A stretch of DNA of 64,000 nucleotides from Clostridia bacterium (GTDB lineage: Bacteria > Bacillota > Clostridia > TANB77 > UBA1234), in assembly GCA_900765095.1 (NCBI GenBank), contig CAAFRB010000082.1, forward strand, positions 97,579-161,578. Reading direction: 5' to 3'. Under the pieces are notes generated by a model. That model ran no database searches. It saw only the letters and a list, made by a program, of their open reading frames with translations, and had not been told where the DNA came from. Positions 24,492 to 33,171 of the stretch are shown here, piece after piece; position 1 is the first letter of the stretch, and the number at the start of each line of letters is the position of its first letter. Made by a program: the position numbers and the translations under genes.

Positions 24492-25631
24492 ATGTACATT
24501 TACTCGCATAATGATAATAAAAACAAAAATGGAATAAAACTATTTTTTACAGTTTTGTTAACAGTATTTTTTACGGTAATTATAATAGAAAATGTAATAA
24601 TTTTAGTTGGAAATGAGAGGCAAAATTATATTGGAGAAAGGCTTGCTTTAAATAAGAAATATAATATTAATACTCAAACGACCTCATTTTCAAATGCTAA
24701 TAATTTAACGCAAGTAATTGAAAGTGTAAAGGATTCCACAGTTGGCGTGAGTATGTTGAAGCCAACTGGTGAGAACATGCTTGATGTGAATGTGGCTGAA
24801 AAATGGGGGACTGGTACAGGAATAATAGTTACAAGAACGGGATACGTGTTAACAAATCAACATCTGGCACAGAATGTTGGGGCAAAACTTGTAGTTACTT
24901 TAAATGACGGAAAAACGACACAAGGAAAAGTTGTGTGGAATGAGCCAAGTATAGATTTAGCTATTATCAAAGTCGATGAAAAAAATTTAAAGCCTGCAAC
25001 ATTGGGAAACTCATCGAATGTCTATGTTGGTGATGATGTTATAGCCATTGGAAATCCGCTAGGTGTAGAGTTTCAAGGAACAACCACGAAAGGAATAATT
25101 AGTGGGGTTAATAGGGCTTTTACATTCAAAGAAAACGAACAAGAATTTTTTATGTCGGGATTAATACAAACTGATGCAAGTATAAATCCTGGGAATAGTG
25201 GAGGTCCATTGATAAATGATGCAGGAGAAGTAATTGGTGTAAATACAATCAAACTATCAGAAGCGGAGGGGATTGGATTTGCAGTTCCGATTAACATTGT
25301 AAAGCCAATTATAGAAAAACTCGAAAAGAACGATTCTTTTGAAGAGGCTTACTTAGGAGTGTATGCGCTTGACAAAGAAATGATTCCTTACATGGATTCT
25401 AAAATTAAATTTGAAACTGGAATATATTTAACTCAAGTAGATAAATATGGACCTTCTGGAAAAGCAGGGCTAAAGGTAGGAGATATAATTGCATCTATAG
25501 ACAATATAGAAATTGACAAGATGATTGAACTAAGGGAGTATATATACTCAAAAAATCCGGGTGAAACGGTAACTTTAAAAGTTATTGATGGCGAGGAAAA
25601 AGAGGTAAAAGTTGTTCTAGGCAAAAAGTGA
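24492..25631 (+). CDS. htrA: HtrA-like serine protease with PDZ domain
   Basis: A 379-residue membrane-anchored protease of extracytoplasmic quality control. A transmembrane segment lies at about residues 15-40; the trypsin-like domain has VLTNQHLA (His), SIDLAIIKV (Asp) and NPGNSGGPL (Ser); a single PDZ domain follows (YLGVYALDKE ... GKAGLKVGDIIASIDN). ATG at 24492 is chosen because GGAGGTGTTGAT precedes it; an upstream ATG at 24423 lacks a site. A palindrome and a possible operator lie upstream. Confidence 0.93.
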   Translation: MYIYSHNDNKNKNGIKLFFTVLLTVFFTVIIIENVIILVGNERQNYIGERLALNKKYNINTQTTSFSNANNLTQVIESVKDSTVGVSMLKPTGENMLDVNVAEKWGTGTGIIVTRTGYVLTNQHLAQNVGAKLVVTLNDGKTTQGKVVWNEPSIDLAIIKVDEKNLKPATLGNSSNVYVGDDVIAIGNPLGVEFQGTTTKGIISGVNRAFTFKENEQEFFMSGLIQTDASINPGNSGGPLINDAGEVIGVNTIKLSEAEGIGFAVPINIVKPIIEKLEKNDSFEEAYLGVYALDKEMIPYMDSKIKFETGIYLTQVDKYGPSGKAGLKVGDIIASIDNIEIDKMIELREYIYSKNPGETVTLKVIDGEEKEVKVVLGKK

Positions 25632-25760
25632 TGTGACAAATATTATATTCTCATCCCTTAAAAGAAAAACAACATGTATTTGAAGCGGTATTTTATTTGT
25701 TAAGTTCTATAATTTTAGTTGGAATGGCAAACTATTAACAAAGAGCTATTTGCTAAATAC

Positions 25761-25794
25761 AAAAAAGCCACGTAGAAATAATCTATGTGGCTTT
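25761..25794 (-). terminator. Terminator of the tRNA-Arg genes
   Basis: On the minus strand AAAGCCAC-TAG stem with CTA-GTGGCTTT and a T-run, 2 bases beyond the CCA end of the first tRNA. Confidence 0.75.
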
Positions 25795-25795
25795 A

Positions 25796-25872
25796 TGGTG
25801 CGCCCGAGGGGATTTGAACCTCCGACCTCTCCCTTAGGAGGGGAGCGCTCTATCCAGCTGAGCTACGAACGC
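25796..25872 (-). tRNA. tRNA-Arg (anticodon CCT)
   Basis: A 77-base cloverleaf: acceptor GCGTTCG/CGGGCGC, D-arm GCTC...GAGC, anticodon stem CTCCC/GGGAG with loop CTCCTAA, T-arm GGTTCAAATCC and encoded CCA. Anticodon CCT reads AGG. A second tRNA-Arg lies 44 bases away on the same strand. Confidence 0.96.
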
Positions 25873-25916
25873 ATAAAAAAACCTTGCTTTAAATATAACC
25901 TTAAAACAAGGCATTT

Positions 25917-25993
<77 letters not shown>

Positions 25994-26228
25994 ATCTCAC
26001 AAGTACATATTATACAACAATTTATGAAAAAATCAAGTACTAATCTTTTTAAAAGTTAGTGCTGATGTTTAAAAATCTTTGGAACATTTTCAAAAATGAT
26101 TGATAGTACTAAGTATAGTTTTATTGCTAAAATCTGGTCCATTTTACAAATGGTGTGATATGTGTTATAATTTACCAGAAGATGAAGTAACATATTTTGT
26201 TTAGCAGACTGAATTATGGGGGAGTTAA

Positions 26229-26714
26229 ATGGAACTAAAAGAAAAGTTTATGAAAGAGGCAATAAAAGAGGCAAAAAAAGCTTATGATAAAGCTGAAGTG
26301 CCTATTGGTGCTGTGATTGTAAAAGATGATAAAATAATTGCCAGAGCACATAATTTAAGGGAGTGCAAAAATCAGGCTATTGCACATGCAGAAATTTTTG
26401 CTATAGAGAAAGCTTGCAAAAAGCTTGGGGCTTGGAGGCTGGAAAACTGTGATATGTATGTTACATTAGAACCTTGTCCTATGTGTGCTGGAGCAATTTT
26501 AAATGCCAGAGTTAGAAACTTGTATATTGGTGCGATGGAGCCAAAGTTTGGTGCTGCGGGCTCAAAATTAAATTTATTCAAAGATTTTGTTTTTAACCAT
26601 ACTGTGAATGTTGAAACTGGATTGCTGGCTGATGATGCTTTAAAATTAATGCAAGATTTTTTTAAACAGTTAAGAAAAAACAAAAAAATAAATTCGAATA
26701 ATATTGAAAAGTAG
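26229..26714 (+). CDS. tadA: tRNA adenosine(34) deaminase TadA
   Basis: A 161-residue zinc deaminase that converts A34 to inosine in tRNA-Arg(ACG). Zinc ligands and catalytic Glu are in HAEIFAI (near residue 57) and EPCPMCAGAI (near residue 87); the N-terminus MELKEKFMKEAIKEAKKA is typical. GGGGGAG precedes ATG. Position before SRP RNA and dnaX matches Firmicutes gene order. Confidence 0.96.
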   Translation: MELKEKFMKEAIKEAKKAYDKAEVPIGAVIVKDDKIIARAHNLRECKNQAIAHAEIFAIEKACKKLGAWRLENCDMYVTLEPCPMCAGAILNARVRNLYIGAMEPKFGAAGSKLNLFKDFVFNHTVNVETGLLADDALKLMQDFFKQLRKNKKINSNNIEK

Positions 26715-26721
26715 TAAATAA

Positions 26722-26750
26722 GTTAGTATACTTATAATTAGTATGCTAAC
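26722..26750. promoter_or_regulatory. Inverted repeat at the marR promoter
   Basis: GTTAGTATACT and AGTATGCTAAC form an inverted repeat (10 of 11 bases match) around a 7-base centre that holds TATAAT. This is a likely autoregulatory site of the MarR protein encoded 37 bases downstream. Confidence 0.6.
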
Positions 26751-26786
26751 TATATACTTATTATAAATGAAAGGAAAATATGTAAA

Positions 26787-27209
26787 ATGAAAAATATATC
26801 TATATATCTTAAAGAAATTACACAAGCAGAGTATCACAGAGTTGATAAGAAATTAGAAAAATATAATTTGGTAAAAGGACAGGCAACATTGCTTTCTATA
26901 ATTCGAGATAATAACGGAGCTACCCAAAATGAACTTGCTCATATATTGAATGTTAAATATCCGTCTATGAGCGAAAGATTAAATAAACTAGAGGCGTTAG
27001 GATATATAGAGAAAGGCATAGATGAAGATAATCAAAGATATAAAAGAGTGTGCATAACTCCTAGCGGTAGAAAAGCAGTTACTCAAGCAAACAAAATGCT
27101 AAATGAATTTGATGAAAAACTTTATAAAGGTTTCACTAAAAAAGATAAGAAACAATTAGAAGAATACCTTGAAAAAATGCTTTTTAATATAACAAAACAA
27201 GATAACTAA
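26787..27209 (+). CDS. MarR-family transcriptional regulator
   Basis: A 140-residue winged-helix regulator: TQNELAHILNVKYPSMSERL is the helix-turn-helix, DEDNQRYKRVCITPSGRK the wing. MarR dimers bind inverted repeats and release them upon ligand binding or oxidation; the single early Cys-free N-terminus gives no hint of redox sensing. AAAGGA precedes ATG. The gene stands alone between an operator-like repeat and a terminator, so its regulon outside itself cannot be read from context. Confidence 0.9.
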   Translation: MKNISIYLKEITQAEYHRVDKKLEKYNLVKGQATLLSIIRDNNGATQNELAHILNVKYPSMSERLNKLEALGYIEKGIDEDNQRYKRVCITPSGRKAVTQANKMLNEFDEKLYKGFTKKDKKQLEEYLEKMLFNITKQDN

Positions 27210-27234
27210 AAAATCTAAATTTATGAAAAAGTAT

Positions 27235-27274
27235 AGGCAACCCACAATTAATAAGAAATGGGTTGCCTTTTTTA
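27235..27274 (+). terminator. Terminator of marR
   Basis: A 10-bp perfect stem (AGGCAACCCA/TGGGTTGCCT) followed by TTTTTT. Confidence 0.85.
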
Positions 27275-27304
27275 TACAATAGGAAAGTAACAAGTTCTCT
27301 CGCA

Positions 27305-27332
27305 TAAAAAAAGAGGCTCTTTAAGAACCCCT
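27305..27332 (-). terminator. Terminator of the H1-like gene
   Basis: On the minus strand AGGGGTTC and GAGCCTCT pair (two G-U pairs) before a run of seven T, 8 bases after the stop. Confidence 0.7.
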
Positions 27333-27339
27333 TTATTGA

Positions 27340-27552
27340 CTATTTCTTTTTAGCGACTGGCTTTTTAGCAACTGGTTTAGCAGCTGCCTTTTTAGCAACT
27401 GGTTTAGCAGCTACCTTTTTAGCAACTGGTTTAGCAGCTACTTTTTTAGCAACTGGTTTAGCAGCTACTTTTTTAGCAGCTGGTTTAGCAGCTACCTTTT
27501 TAGCAACTGGTTTAGCAGCTACTTTGGCTGTTGTTTTCTTTGCTACTGGCAT
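27340..27552 (-). CDS. Lys/Ala/Pro-repeat histone H1-like protein
   Basis: A 70-residue protein made almost only of Lys, Ala, Pro and Val, with about five copies of a VAAKPVAKK-like nine-residue unit (27 bp in DNA). This composition is that of eukaryotic H1 tails and bacterial H1-like proteins (HctB, AlgP tail), which bind DNA or nucleoid non-specifically through charge. A GGGGGG-containing ribosome site precedes ATG. It stands alone between terminators and has a markedly different base composition from neighbours because of its GCT/AAA repeats. Repeat number may vary between strains. Confidence 0.75.
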   Translation of the reverse strand: MPVAKKTTAKVAAKPVAKKVAAKPAAKKVAAKPVAKKVAAKPVAKKVAAKPVAKKAAAKPVAKKPVAKKK

Positions 27553-28052
27553 CGTATGTGCCCCCCTTCTTTTGTGAAACTTGAACTAAGCTTTAGAACT
27601 AAGTCATTAAGTTCAATATCATAATTAAAATATAACTAATTTCGTTATTATTTGCAATAGAAAATTTAAAAAAAGTTAAAACAACTTATAGTTAGTATCA
27701 TAATTGTTAGCACATTAATTAATGAATTGCTTTATATGATTGAATAACGCACAACTCACTTGAATTAGCGATTTTAAAAATTATTATAAAATTTTTAAAA
27801 TTTAATTTAATATTTATAATAAATTTTTAAATATTGAAGCGTATAAAATTTAAAGTAATATTATTAAGAAAAATGATTAATTGATATCTGAAAAATACTA
27901 ACTTATATGTGACACGATTAAAATTGTTACTTTTAGATAGCAGTGACTTTCTTGACGAAATCTTACAAGAATATTTTAAGTAAAAACTAAAATATATACT
28001 AGCATTTTAAAATAGTTTGTAATATAATTTTGATAATGAAGGTGGTGATATT
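27553..28052. other. AT-rich gene-free stretch
   Basis: About 500 bases of very AT-rich sequence between divergent genes. It holds the ribosome site of the H1-like gene at its left end and AAGGTGGTGATATT for the next gene at its right end, with TATAAT-like sequence near 28020. I see no RNA gene or repeat. Confidence 0.5.
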
Positions 28053-29186
28053 GTGGCAGAGAAAAATATGCTTAGGGAAGAAAAGCGAAAATTACTTAAT
28101 TTGATGAGATATGAATACATTAAATTAGATTTTTCAAAGCTTACGTCTATATTAGATAACAATTTAGGCGAACCTAGATGGATGGATGTATATGTAATGC
28201 TATATAAAGCAGGGTTACCAGCAGATGTCGTGGCTTACAATATATTACTTGAAAAATTATCTAAACCAATTTTCTGGTTTTATTTTATAGATGATGAAAA
28301 ACGCTACTTAGTTAATGCTGATGCAACGATTACAAAAAATTATGTAAATTATTTAATTACTGGTGAATCACCTGAATATTATATAAAATCGCAATATATT
28401 CCTAAAAAAGAATACATAAAAGAATTGCTTAAAGTATCAAAATTTAGCGATTGTGGTATATATTTGAAACATATAAGTGATAATAAATTCTCTATAGAGC
28501 CATTTGGATTGTGTTTTGAAACAATAGAGGATGCGAAAAGAATATACGAAGAGCTATTAGACATTAAAGACTTTTATGCAAATGTGAATGTTGACAAAAG
28601 TGTGTTGTTAGGTAATTACGATACTGTATTAAAATTGAGTAAAGATAAGAGAATGCTTGCAACAATAAGTAATATATCATCATACTTTAAAGGAAAGTTT
28701 AATGTGAAGGATGGATTTATAACGGTTGATGGCACTAATATAAAGATTGACGATGAAGGATCTGCGACAGTGTACCAAAATGCAGTTATAGATGCATATC
28801 ATTTCTTTAGAAATGTCATAAATACAGGGGACAGAAGAGATATAATTAGTGAAATGTATAATAACAATATAGCGCCAGAAATTAAGGCAGAGTTTGAGGA
28901 GAACTTACCATCATATATAAATGTTATAAAAAATCGTGAACTAATAGATTGGATTGTTACAATTTCTAAAGAAAGTAAATATACACTTAACATAACTTAT
29001 GATGAACAAGGCATATTTTATATAAATGGTGCTATAATAGTAACCCCTTTAGACGCAAAAGAGTACTACATAGATTATATGGATAAGAAGAAGGAAAAGC
29101 TAGCTGTAGCTATATACAAGAATACTCTTTTAAATAAAATTAAAACTATTTGGAACAAGTTTAGGGCTAGATTTGCAAGTGCTTAA
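28053..29186 (+). CDS. Hypothetical protein, 377 residues
   Basis: A soluble protein of no family I recognise, without signal peptide or membrane segment. Visible features are an N-terminal helical region, a strand-rich middle (FKGKFNVKDGFITVDGTNIK) and a basic C-terminus (KIKTIWNKFRARFASA). The GTG start at 28053 is supported by AAGGTGGTGAT. It sits between the H1-like gene and SRP RNA, where the corresponding Firmicutes region usually has nothing. Confidence 0.7.
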   Translation: MAEKNMLREEKRKLLNLMRYEYIKLDFSKLTSILDNNLGEPRWMDVYVMLYKAGLPADVVAYNILLEKLSKPIFWFYFIDDEKRYLVNADATITKNYVNYLITGESPEYYIKSQYIPKKEYIKELLKVSKFSDCGIYLKHISDNKFSIEPFGLCFETIEDAKRIYEELLDIKDFYANVNVDKSVLLGNYDTVLKLSKDKRMLATISNISSYFKGKFNVKDGFITVDGTNIKIDDEGSATVYQNAVIDAYHFFRNVINTGDRRDIISEMYNNNIAPEIKAEFEENLPSYINVIKNRELIDWIVTISKESKYTLNITYDEQGIFYINGAIIVTPLDAKEYYIDYMDKKKEKLAVAIYKNTLLNKIKTIWNKFRARFASA

Positions 29187-29260
29187 AATTTACTCTTTAC
29201 AGTATTAAAACATTATGCTATAATTAGCTTGTCTTAAAAATGAAGAGGGTATATAATCGT

Positions 29261-29386
29261 ACCGTAAAATGTATTTGCATGAGTGGTGTGCAATGAAAGG
29301 CTATGAACCTTGTCAGGTCCGGAAGGAAGCAGCAATAAGTAGTTACTTTTGTGTGATACACCATTCATACAAGTATGTTTTACGGT
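29261..29386 (+). ncRNA. ffs: Signal recognition particle RNA (small bacterial type)
   Basis: The conserved domain IV appears at about 29325-29350 (CAGGTCCGGAAGGAAGCAGC with its asymmetric loop and GGAA tetraloop). The two ends pair over a long helix (ACCGTAAAA ... TTTTACGGT). The RNA scaffolds Ffh and FtsY at the membrane. It is placed just upstream of dnaX, as in Bacillus; ffh itself is at 52.3 kb. Confidence 0.93.
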
Positions 29387-29452
29387 ATTTTTTATACAGT
29401 AAGAAAGTAACAATAGAAAACAGCGATAAAAAAGATAAATGAGGTGAATGTA

Positions 29453-30853
29453 TTGGCATATATAGCTTTATATAGAAAGTTCAGACCACAACGTTTCGAA
29501 GACGTTGTTGGACAAGAACACATAACACAAACGATAAGGAATCAAATTAAAAGTGGTAGAATTGCTCACGCATACCTTTTTAGTGGTGGCAGAGGCAGTG
29601 GTAAAACAAGTACTGCCAAAATCTTATCAAGAGCTGTAAACTGCTTGCATCCAGTGGACGGAGAGCCATGCAACGAATGTGAAATATGCAAACAGGCTAT
29701 TGAGGGTAACTTGATTGATATTAGTGAGATAGACGCAGCGTCTAATAATGGTGTTGATAATATAAGGGATATACGTGAAGAAGTTGAATTTATTCCGACG
29801 ACTGCAAGGTATAGAGTTTATATAATAGACGAGGTGCACATGCTATCTACGGGTGCTTTTAATGCCCTGTTAAAAACGTTGGAAGAGCCTCCAAAGCACG
29901 TTATATTTATACTTGCTACAACTGAACCACAGAAGTTACCTGTCACGATATTGTCTAGATGTCAGAGGTTTGATTTTAAAAGAATATCAATTGAAAATAT
30001 AATTAAAAGATTGAAAGTAATTTGCAGTGAATCAAATATCGAAATCGAAGATGCAGCGTTAAAAATAATTGCTAAGATGTCTGATGGAGCAATGCGTGAT
30101 GCTATAAGTATTTTAGAGAGATGTATTGCAGACGGTGAACAAAGAATAACTGAAGATAAAATAAGAGAGCTAGTAGGAATACCAGAATTTGATTATTTGA
30201 TTGACATTTCAAATGATTTGTTATTGAATGATGCTAGTAAGATTTTACAAGATGCAGAGAAAATCATAAATGATGGTAAGGATATAGAAGTGTTTACTTG
30301 GGAGGAAATAAAATTTATTAGAGATCTTTTAATGCTTGAAATATCTGATGATTTGGTTCTTTACAAAGACGAAGAAAAGGAGAGGATGAAACAGTTATTA
30401 AAAAATACTTCAAAAGATAGATTACTAAATTTAATCACGGAATTATCAACTCTTCAAAGTAGTATGAAATGGGCAAGTGATCGAGAGGTTATTTTTGAGG
30501 CTGGTCTTATAAAAATAGCATTACAGGGTGAAAATAAGAAGGAAACAAGTATAAAAAGTGAAACTACTAATGTGACTCCAACTTCCATAGTTGCAAAGAC
30601 AACAAGTCAAACAAATAACTTAAAAGATAAAACTTTGGCTATATTAAAGGAAAATCATAAGATGATAATGTACACAATTCTTTCAACTGCAGAATTTAAA
30701 CAGATTGATGATGAACTTGTTCATATCGAATTCAGCAAAGCTATCGACGATGTTAATAAGCAGTATATGCAAAAGGAAGAGAGTAAAATCATAATAAAAG
30801 AAGCTGTAAAAAATGCTTTGAATAAAGAAATGAAAATAAAATATGTATTTTAA
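29453..30853 (+). CDS. dnaX: DNA polymerase III subunit gamma/tau
   Basis: The clamp-loader ATPase, 466 residues. TTG at 29453 gives the canonical start MAYIALYRKFRPQRF and has GAGGTGAA upstream; a GTG at 29444 lies in the ribosome site itself. Walker A is GGRGSGKTSTAK, the four-Cys zinc module starts CLHPVDGEPCNECEIC, Walker B is VYIIDEVHML and the SRC sensor is LSRCQRF. The region after residue ~360 is short, so it is close to a gamma form with a brief tau-like tail. It heads dnaX-ebfC-recR. Confidence 0.95.
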   Translation: MAYIALYRKFRPQRFEDVVGQEHITQTIRNQIKSGRIAHAYLFSGGRGSGKTSTAKILSRAVNCLHPVDGEPCNECEICKQAIEGNLIDISEIDAASNNGVDNIRDIREEVEFIPTTARYRVYIIDEVHMLSTGAFNALLKTLEEPPKHVIFILATTEPQKLPVTILSRCQRFDFKRISIENIIKRLKVICSESNIEIEDAALKIIAKMSDGAMRDAISILERCIADGEQRITEDKIRELVGIPEFDYLIDISNDLLLNDASKILQDAEKIINDGKDIEVFTWEEIKFIRDLLMLEISDDLVLYKDEEKERMKQLLKNTSKDRLLNLITELSTLQSSMKWASDREVIFEAGLIKIALQGENKKETSIKSETTNVTPTSIVAKTTSQTNNLKDKTLAILKENHKMIMYTILSTAEFKQIDDELVHIEFSKAIDDVNKQYMQKEESKIIIKEAVKNALNKEMKIKYVF

Positions 30854-30873
30854 GAAAGGAAAGGAAGATTAAA

Positions 30874-31218
30874 ATGGCAAGATTTAATGGTTATCCAGGA
30901 ATGGGTGGAGGAAATATGAATCAATTGCTTAAACAAGCAAAGAAAATGCAAGAGGATATGATGAAGACTCAAGCTGAAATAGAAGAAAAAGAATTTGAAG
31001 TAACAAGCGGTGGCGGAGCAATAACCTTAAAGATGAATGGAAAAAGATTGATAAAATCTATAAAAATCAATCCTGATGTTGTAGATAAAGATGATGTTGA
31101 GATGTTAGAAGACTTGATTATGACAGCGGTAAATGAAGGAATTAAAAAAGCAGAAGAAATAGCCGAAGGCGAGATGGGAAAATTCAATATTCCTTCAGGC
31201 TTTAACGGATTATTCTAA
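30874..31218 (+). CDS. ebfC: YbaB/EbfC nucleoid-associated protein
   Basis: A 114-residue small DNA-binding protein with the tweezer-like helical N-terminus (NQLLKQAKKMQEDMMKTQAE) and GGGAITLKMNGKR strand typical of YbaB/EbfC. AAGGAAAGGAAG precedes ATG. It is co-transcribed with dnaX, 20 bases behind it, and followed by recR. Confidence 0.93.
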   Translation: MARFNGYPGMGGGNMNQLLKQAKKMQEDMMKTQAEIEEKEFEVTSGGGAITLKMNGKRLIKSIKINPDVVDKDDVEMLEDLIMTAVNEGIKKAEEIAEGEMGKFNIPSGFNGLF

Positions 31219-31358
31219 AATTTATTTAAGTTTCAGTTTAAAGATATTTACGACTAAGAGTTTGAAAATTATAGATTCTAAGCTCTTTGGAAAGATATTT
31301 AAAAGTGTGACTAGATATTAATTTAAAGGATTGATATAAAAACTAAGGAGTAAGTAAG

Positions 31359-31955
31359 ATGAACTTTAGTGCATCAATAGAAAAATTGATAGAAGAATTT
31401 GAAAAATTACCTAGCATAGGTCATAAAACAGCTGTTAGGCTAGCTTTTTACATGCTTAATCAACCAGTTGAAGAGTGTGAAGAGTTCGCTAAAACAATTG
31501 TTGATACAAGGAAAAATTTAAAGTACTGTTCTATATGCAACAACATAACAGATTCTGATCCTTGTCCAATATGCGCAAATGCTAAGAGAAATAAAGATGT
31601 TATTTGTGTTGTTGAAGATGTTAGAGACATAGTGCAAATTGAAAAAACACATGAGTATAATGGCGTTTACCACGTATTGAATGGTGTTATATCGCCAATG
31701 AATGGAATTGGCCCTAATGATATAAAGCTAAAAGAGTTGATGACAAGGATAGGCACGGGTGAAGTAAACGAATTAATCCTGGCTACGAATCCGAATGTTG
31801 AGGGCGAAGCTACAGCCATGTATATATCAAAATTAGTAAAGCCATTTAATATTAAAACAACGAGAATAGCTCATGGAATCCCAATTGGCGGTGATTTGGA
31901 GTATGTCGATGAGGTAACACTTGCCAAAGCTCTTGAAAATAGAACTGAATTATAA
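31359..31955 (+). CDS. recR: Recombination mediator RecR
   Basis: A 198-residue protein that loads RecA with RecF/RecO at gaps. It has the N-terminal helix-hairpin-helix (LPSIGHKTAVRLAFY), a four-Cys zinc finger (CSICNNITDSDPCPIC) and the Toprim domain (ICVVEDVRDI; NPNVEGEATAMYI). The 140 bases before it carry no recognised gene. AAGGAG precedes ATG. Confidence 0.96.
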   Translation: MNFSASIEKLIEEFEKLPSIGHKTAVRLAFYMLNQPVEECEEFAKTIVDTRKNLKYCSICNNITDSDPCPICANAKRNKDVICVVEDVRDIVQIEKTHEYNGVYHVLNGVISPMNGIGPNDIKLKELMTRIGTGEVNELILATNPNVEGEATAMYISKLVKPFNIKTTRIAHGIPIGGDLEYVDEVTLAKALENRTEL

Positions 31956-31972
31956 TATTTTTGGAGGTTACA

Positions 31973-32287
31973 ATGGAAGAGAGATTCGAAAATTTTGAAA
32001 TGGTAAAAACAAAAATAACAGAATATTATGAGTTACGAAATGATATTGGAAGAGATGGAATTGAAAAAACTGATGGAATTGAAGCACTTGCTAATTCAAA
32101 AGTTGAAGAATTAAATGAACTAAAGAAAGAAATCGATGCAATATTAGAAAAGACAGGACTTGAGTTTAATCCAGAAACTTGCATGGTAGAGCAAAGAGAA
32201 GATAAAGAAATAGATGATGATGCAAGAAATGAAATAGAGCAAACAAAGAGTGATTTGACAGAAACATCAGAAGAATATAATGAATGA
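31973..32287 (+). CDS. Small acidic protein downstream of recR
   Basis: A 104-residue, Glu-rich, helical protein. ATG at 31973 is chosen because GGAGGTT lies 6 bases upstream. It follows recR by 17 bases and occupies the place of yaaL in Bacillus, but I see no clear similarity. No membrane segment. Confidence 0.65.
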   Translation: MEERFENFEMVKTKITEYYELRNDIGRDGIEKTDGIEALANSKVEELNELKKEIDAILEKTGLEFNPETCMVEQREDKEIDDDARNEIEQTKSDLTETSEEYNE

Positions 32288-32450
32288 AATTACTTTTGGA
32301 CCGAATAGAAAAATTACGTAATATTACGAGTATGGATATTCAATACATTTAAGGCACAATTTGCTTGTAGAACTGTTTCAAAAATACATTTATTAAAAGC
32401 AGAATGAAATCGAAAAATAATTTTAAAAATTATGAATTGGAGAGAAAAGT

Positions 32451-33047
32451 ATGAAAAAATTAAAAATAACAGCTGTTTTATTATTTTTGCTTTTGATTGT
32501 GACTATAACTTTATATTTTTACAAACCTAATAATAATTCTACTGGTAAAGTCCTAGATAATAATATTATAGACGATGACTACACTCAGTATGTCTTGGAG
32601 TTTGAAAGCTCTGATAGTGGCAGGATAATGAGGGATTATACTAACCCCACTTCCGATGAAAAGATGCTAGCTTACGAGAGATTTGGATATGAAAATGTTG
32701 AATTTACATCGCAAGGTCTTCTTGTAAAACAAGGTGATTATGGTATCATAGGAGATAGGCTATATACTAATATATGGCCAGATACTGAAATTACTTCTAA
32801 AATAACTAAACCAGAGGTTGGAAAAATAGATTTGGTTGAAGTAGGTACGAACTATGTTACGATAACCTTGAAAAATATTACAAAGAGCGAAACAGAACAG
32901 TACATTTCTGAAATAAAAAGTGAATATTCACACAAAGAAAAAAAGAATAACAAAACAGTTTTATATTTGGCAAGAAATGATGACGATGCCTTAGTTCAAG
33001 TAAAGTTTAATGGTAATTTGTGTACCATAAAATACAGTGATTTTTAA
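32451..33047 (+). CDS. Hypothetical membrane-anchored protein
   Basis: A 198-residue protein with one N-terminal hydrophobic segment (residues 5-24) without a lipobox, then an Asn/Thr-rich linker and an extracytoplasmic domain that looks strand-rich (EYNFIFV-free; KITKPEVGKIDLVEVGTNYV). Function unknown. TTGGAGAGAA precedes ATG. A two-way terminator follows. Confidence 0.7.
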   Translation: MKKLKITAVLLFLLLIVTITLYFYKPNNNSTGKVLDNNIIDDDYTQYVLEFESSDSGRIMRDYTNPTSDEKMLAYERFGYENVEFTSQGLLVKQGDYGIIGDRLYTNIWPDTEITSKITKPEVGKIDLVEVGTNYVTITLKNITKSETEQYISEIKSEYSHKEKKNNKTVLYLARNDDDALVQVKFNGNLCTIKYSDF

Positions 33048-33094
33048 TTTATGTGAGAAATTTTTTTTCTTTAAGCTGAAGGCCATCGAAACGA

Positions 33095-33128
33095 TAAAGA
33101 CTGAAAATCATCGATTCTCAGTCTTTAT
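33095..33128. terminator. Bidirectional terminator
   Basis: AAAGACTGA and TCAGTCTTT form a 9-bp stem between convergent genes. Confidence 0.65.
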
Positions 33129-33171
33129 TGTTAATGTTTTGAGTCTAATTAATTCATAACTCTATAATTAT

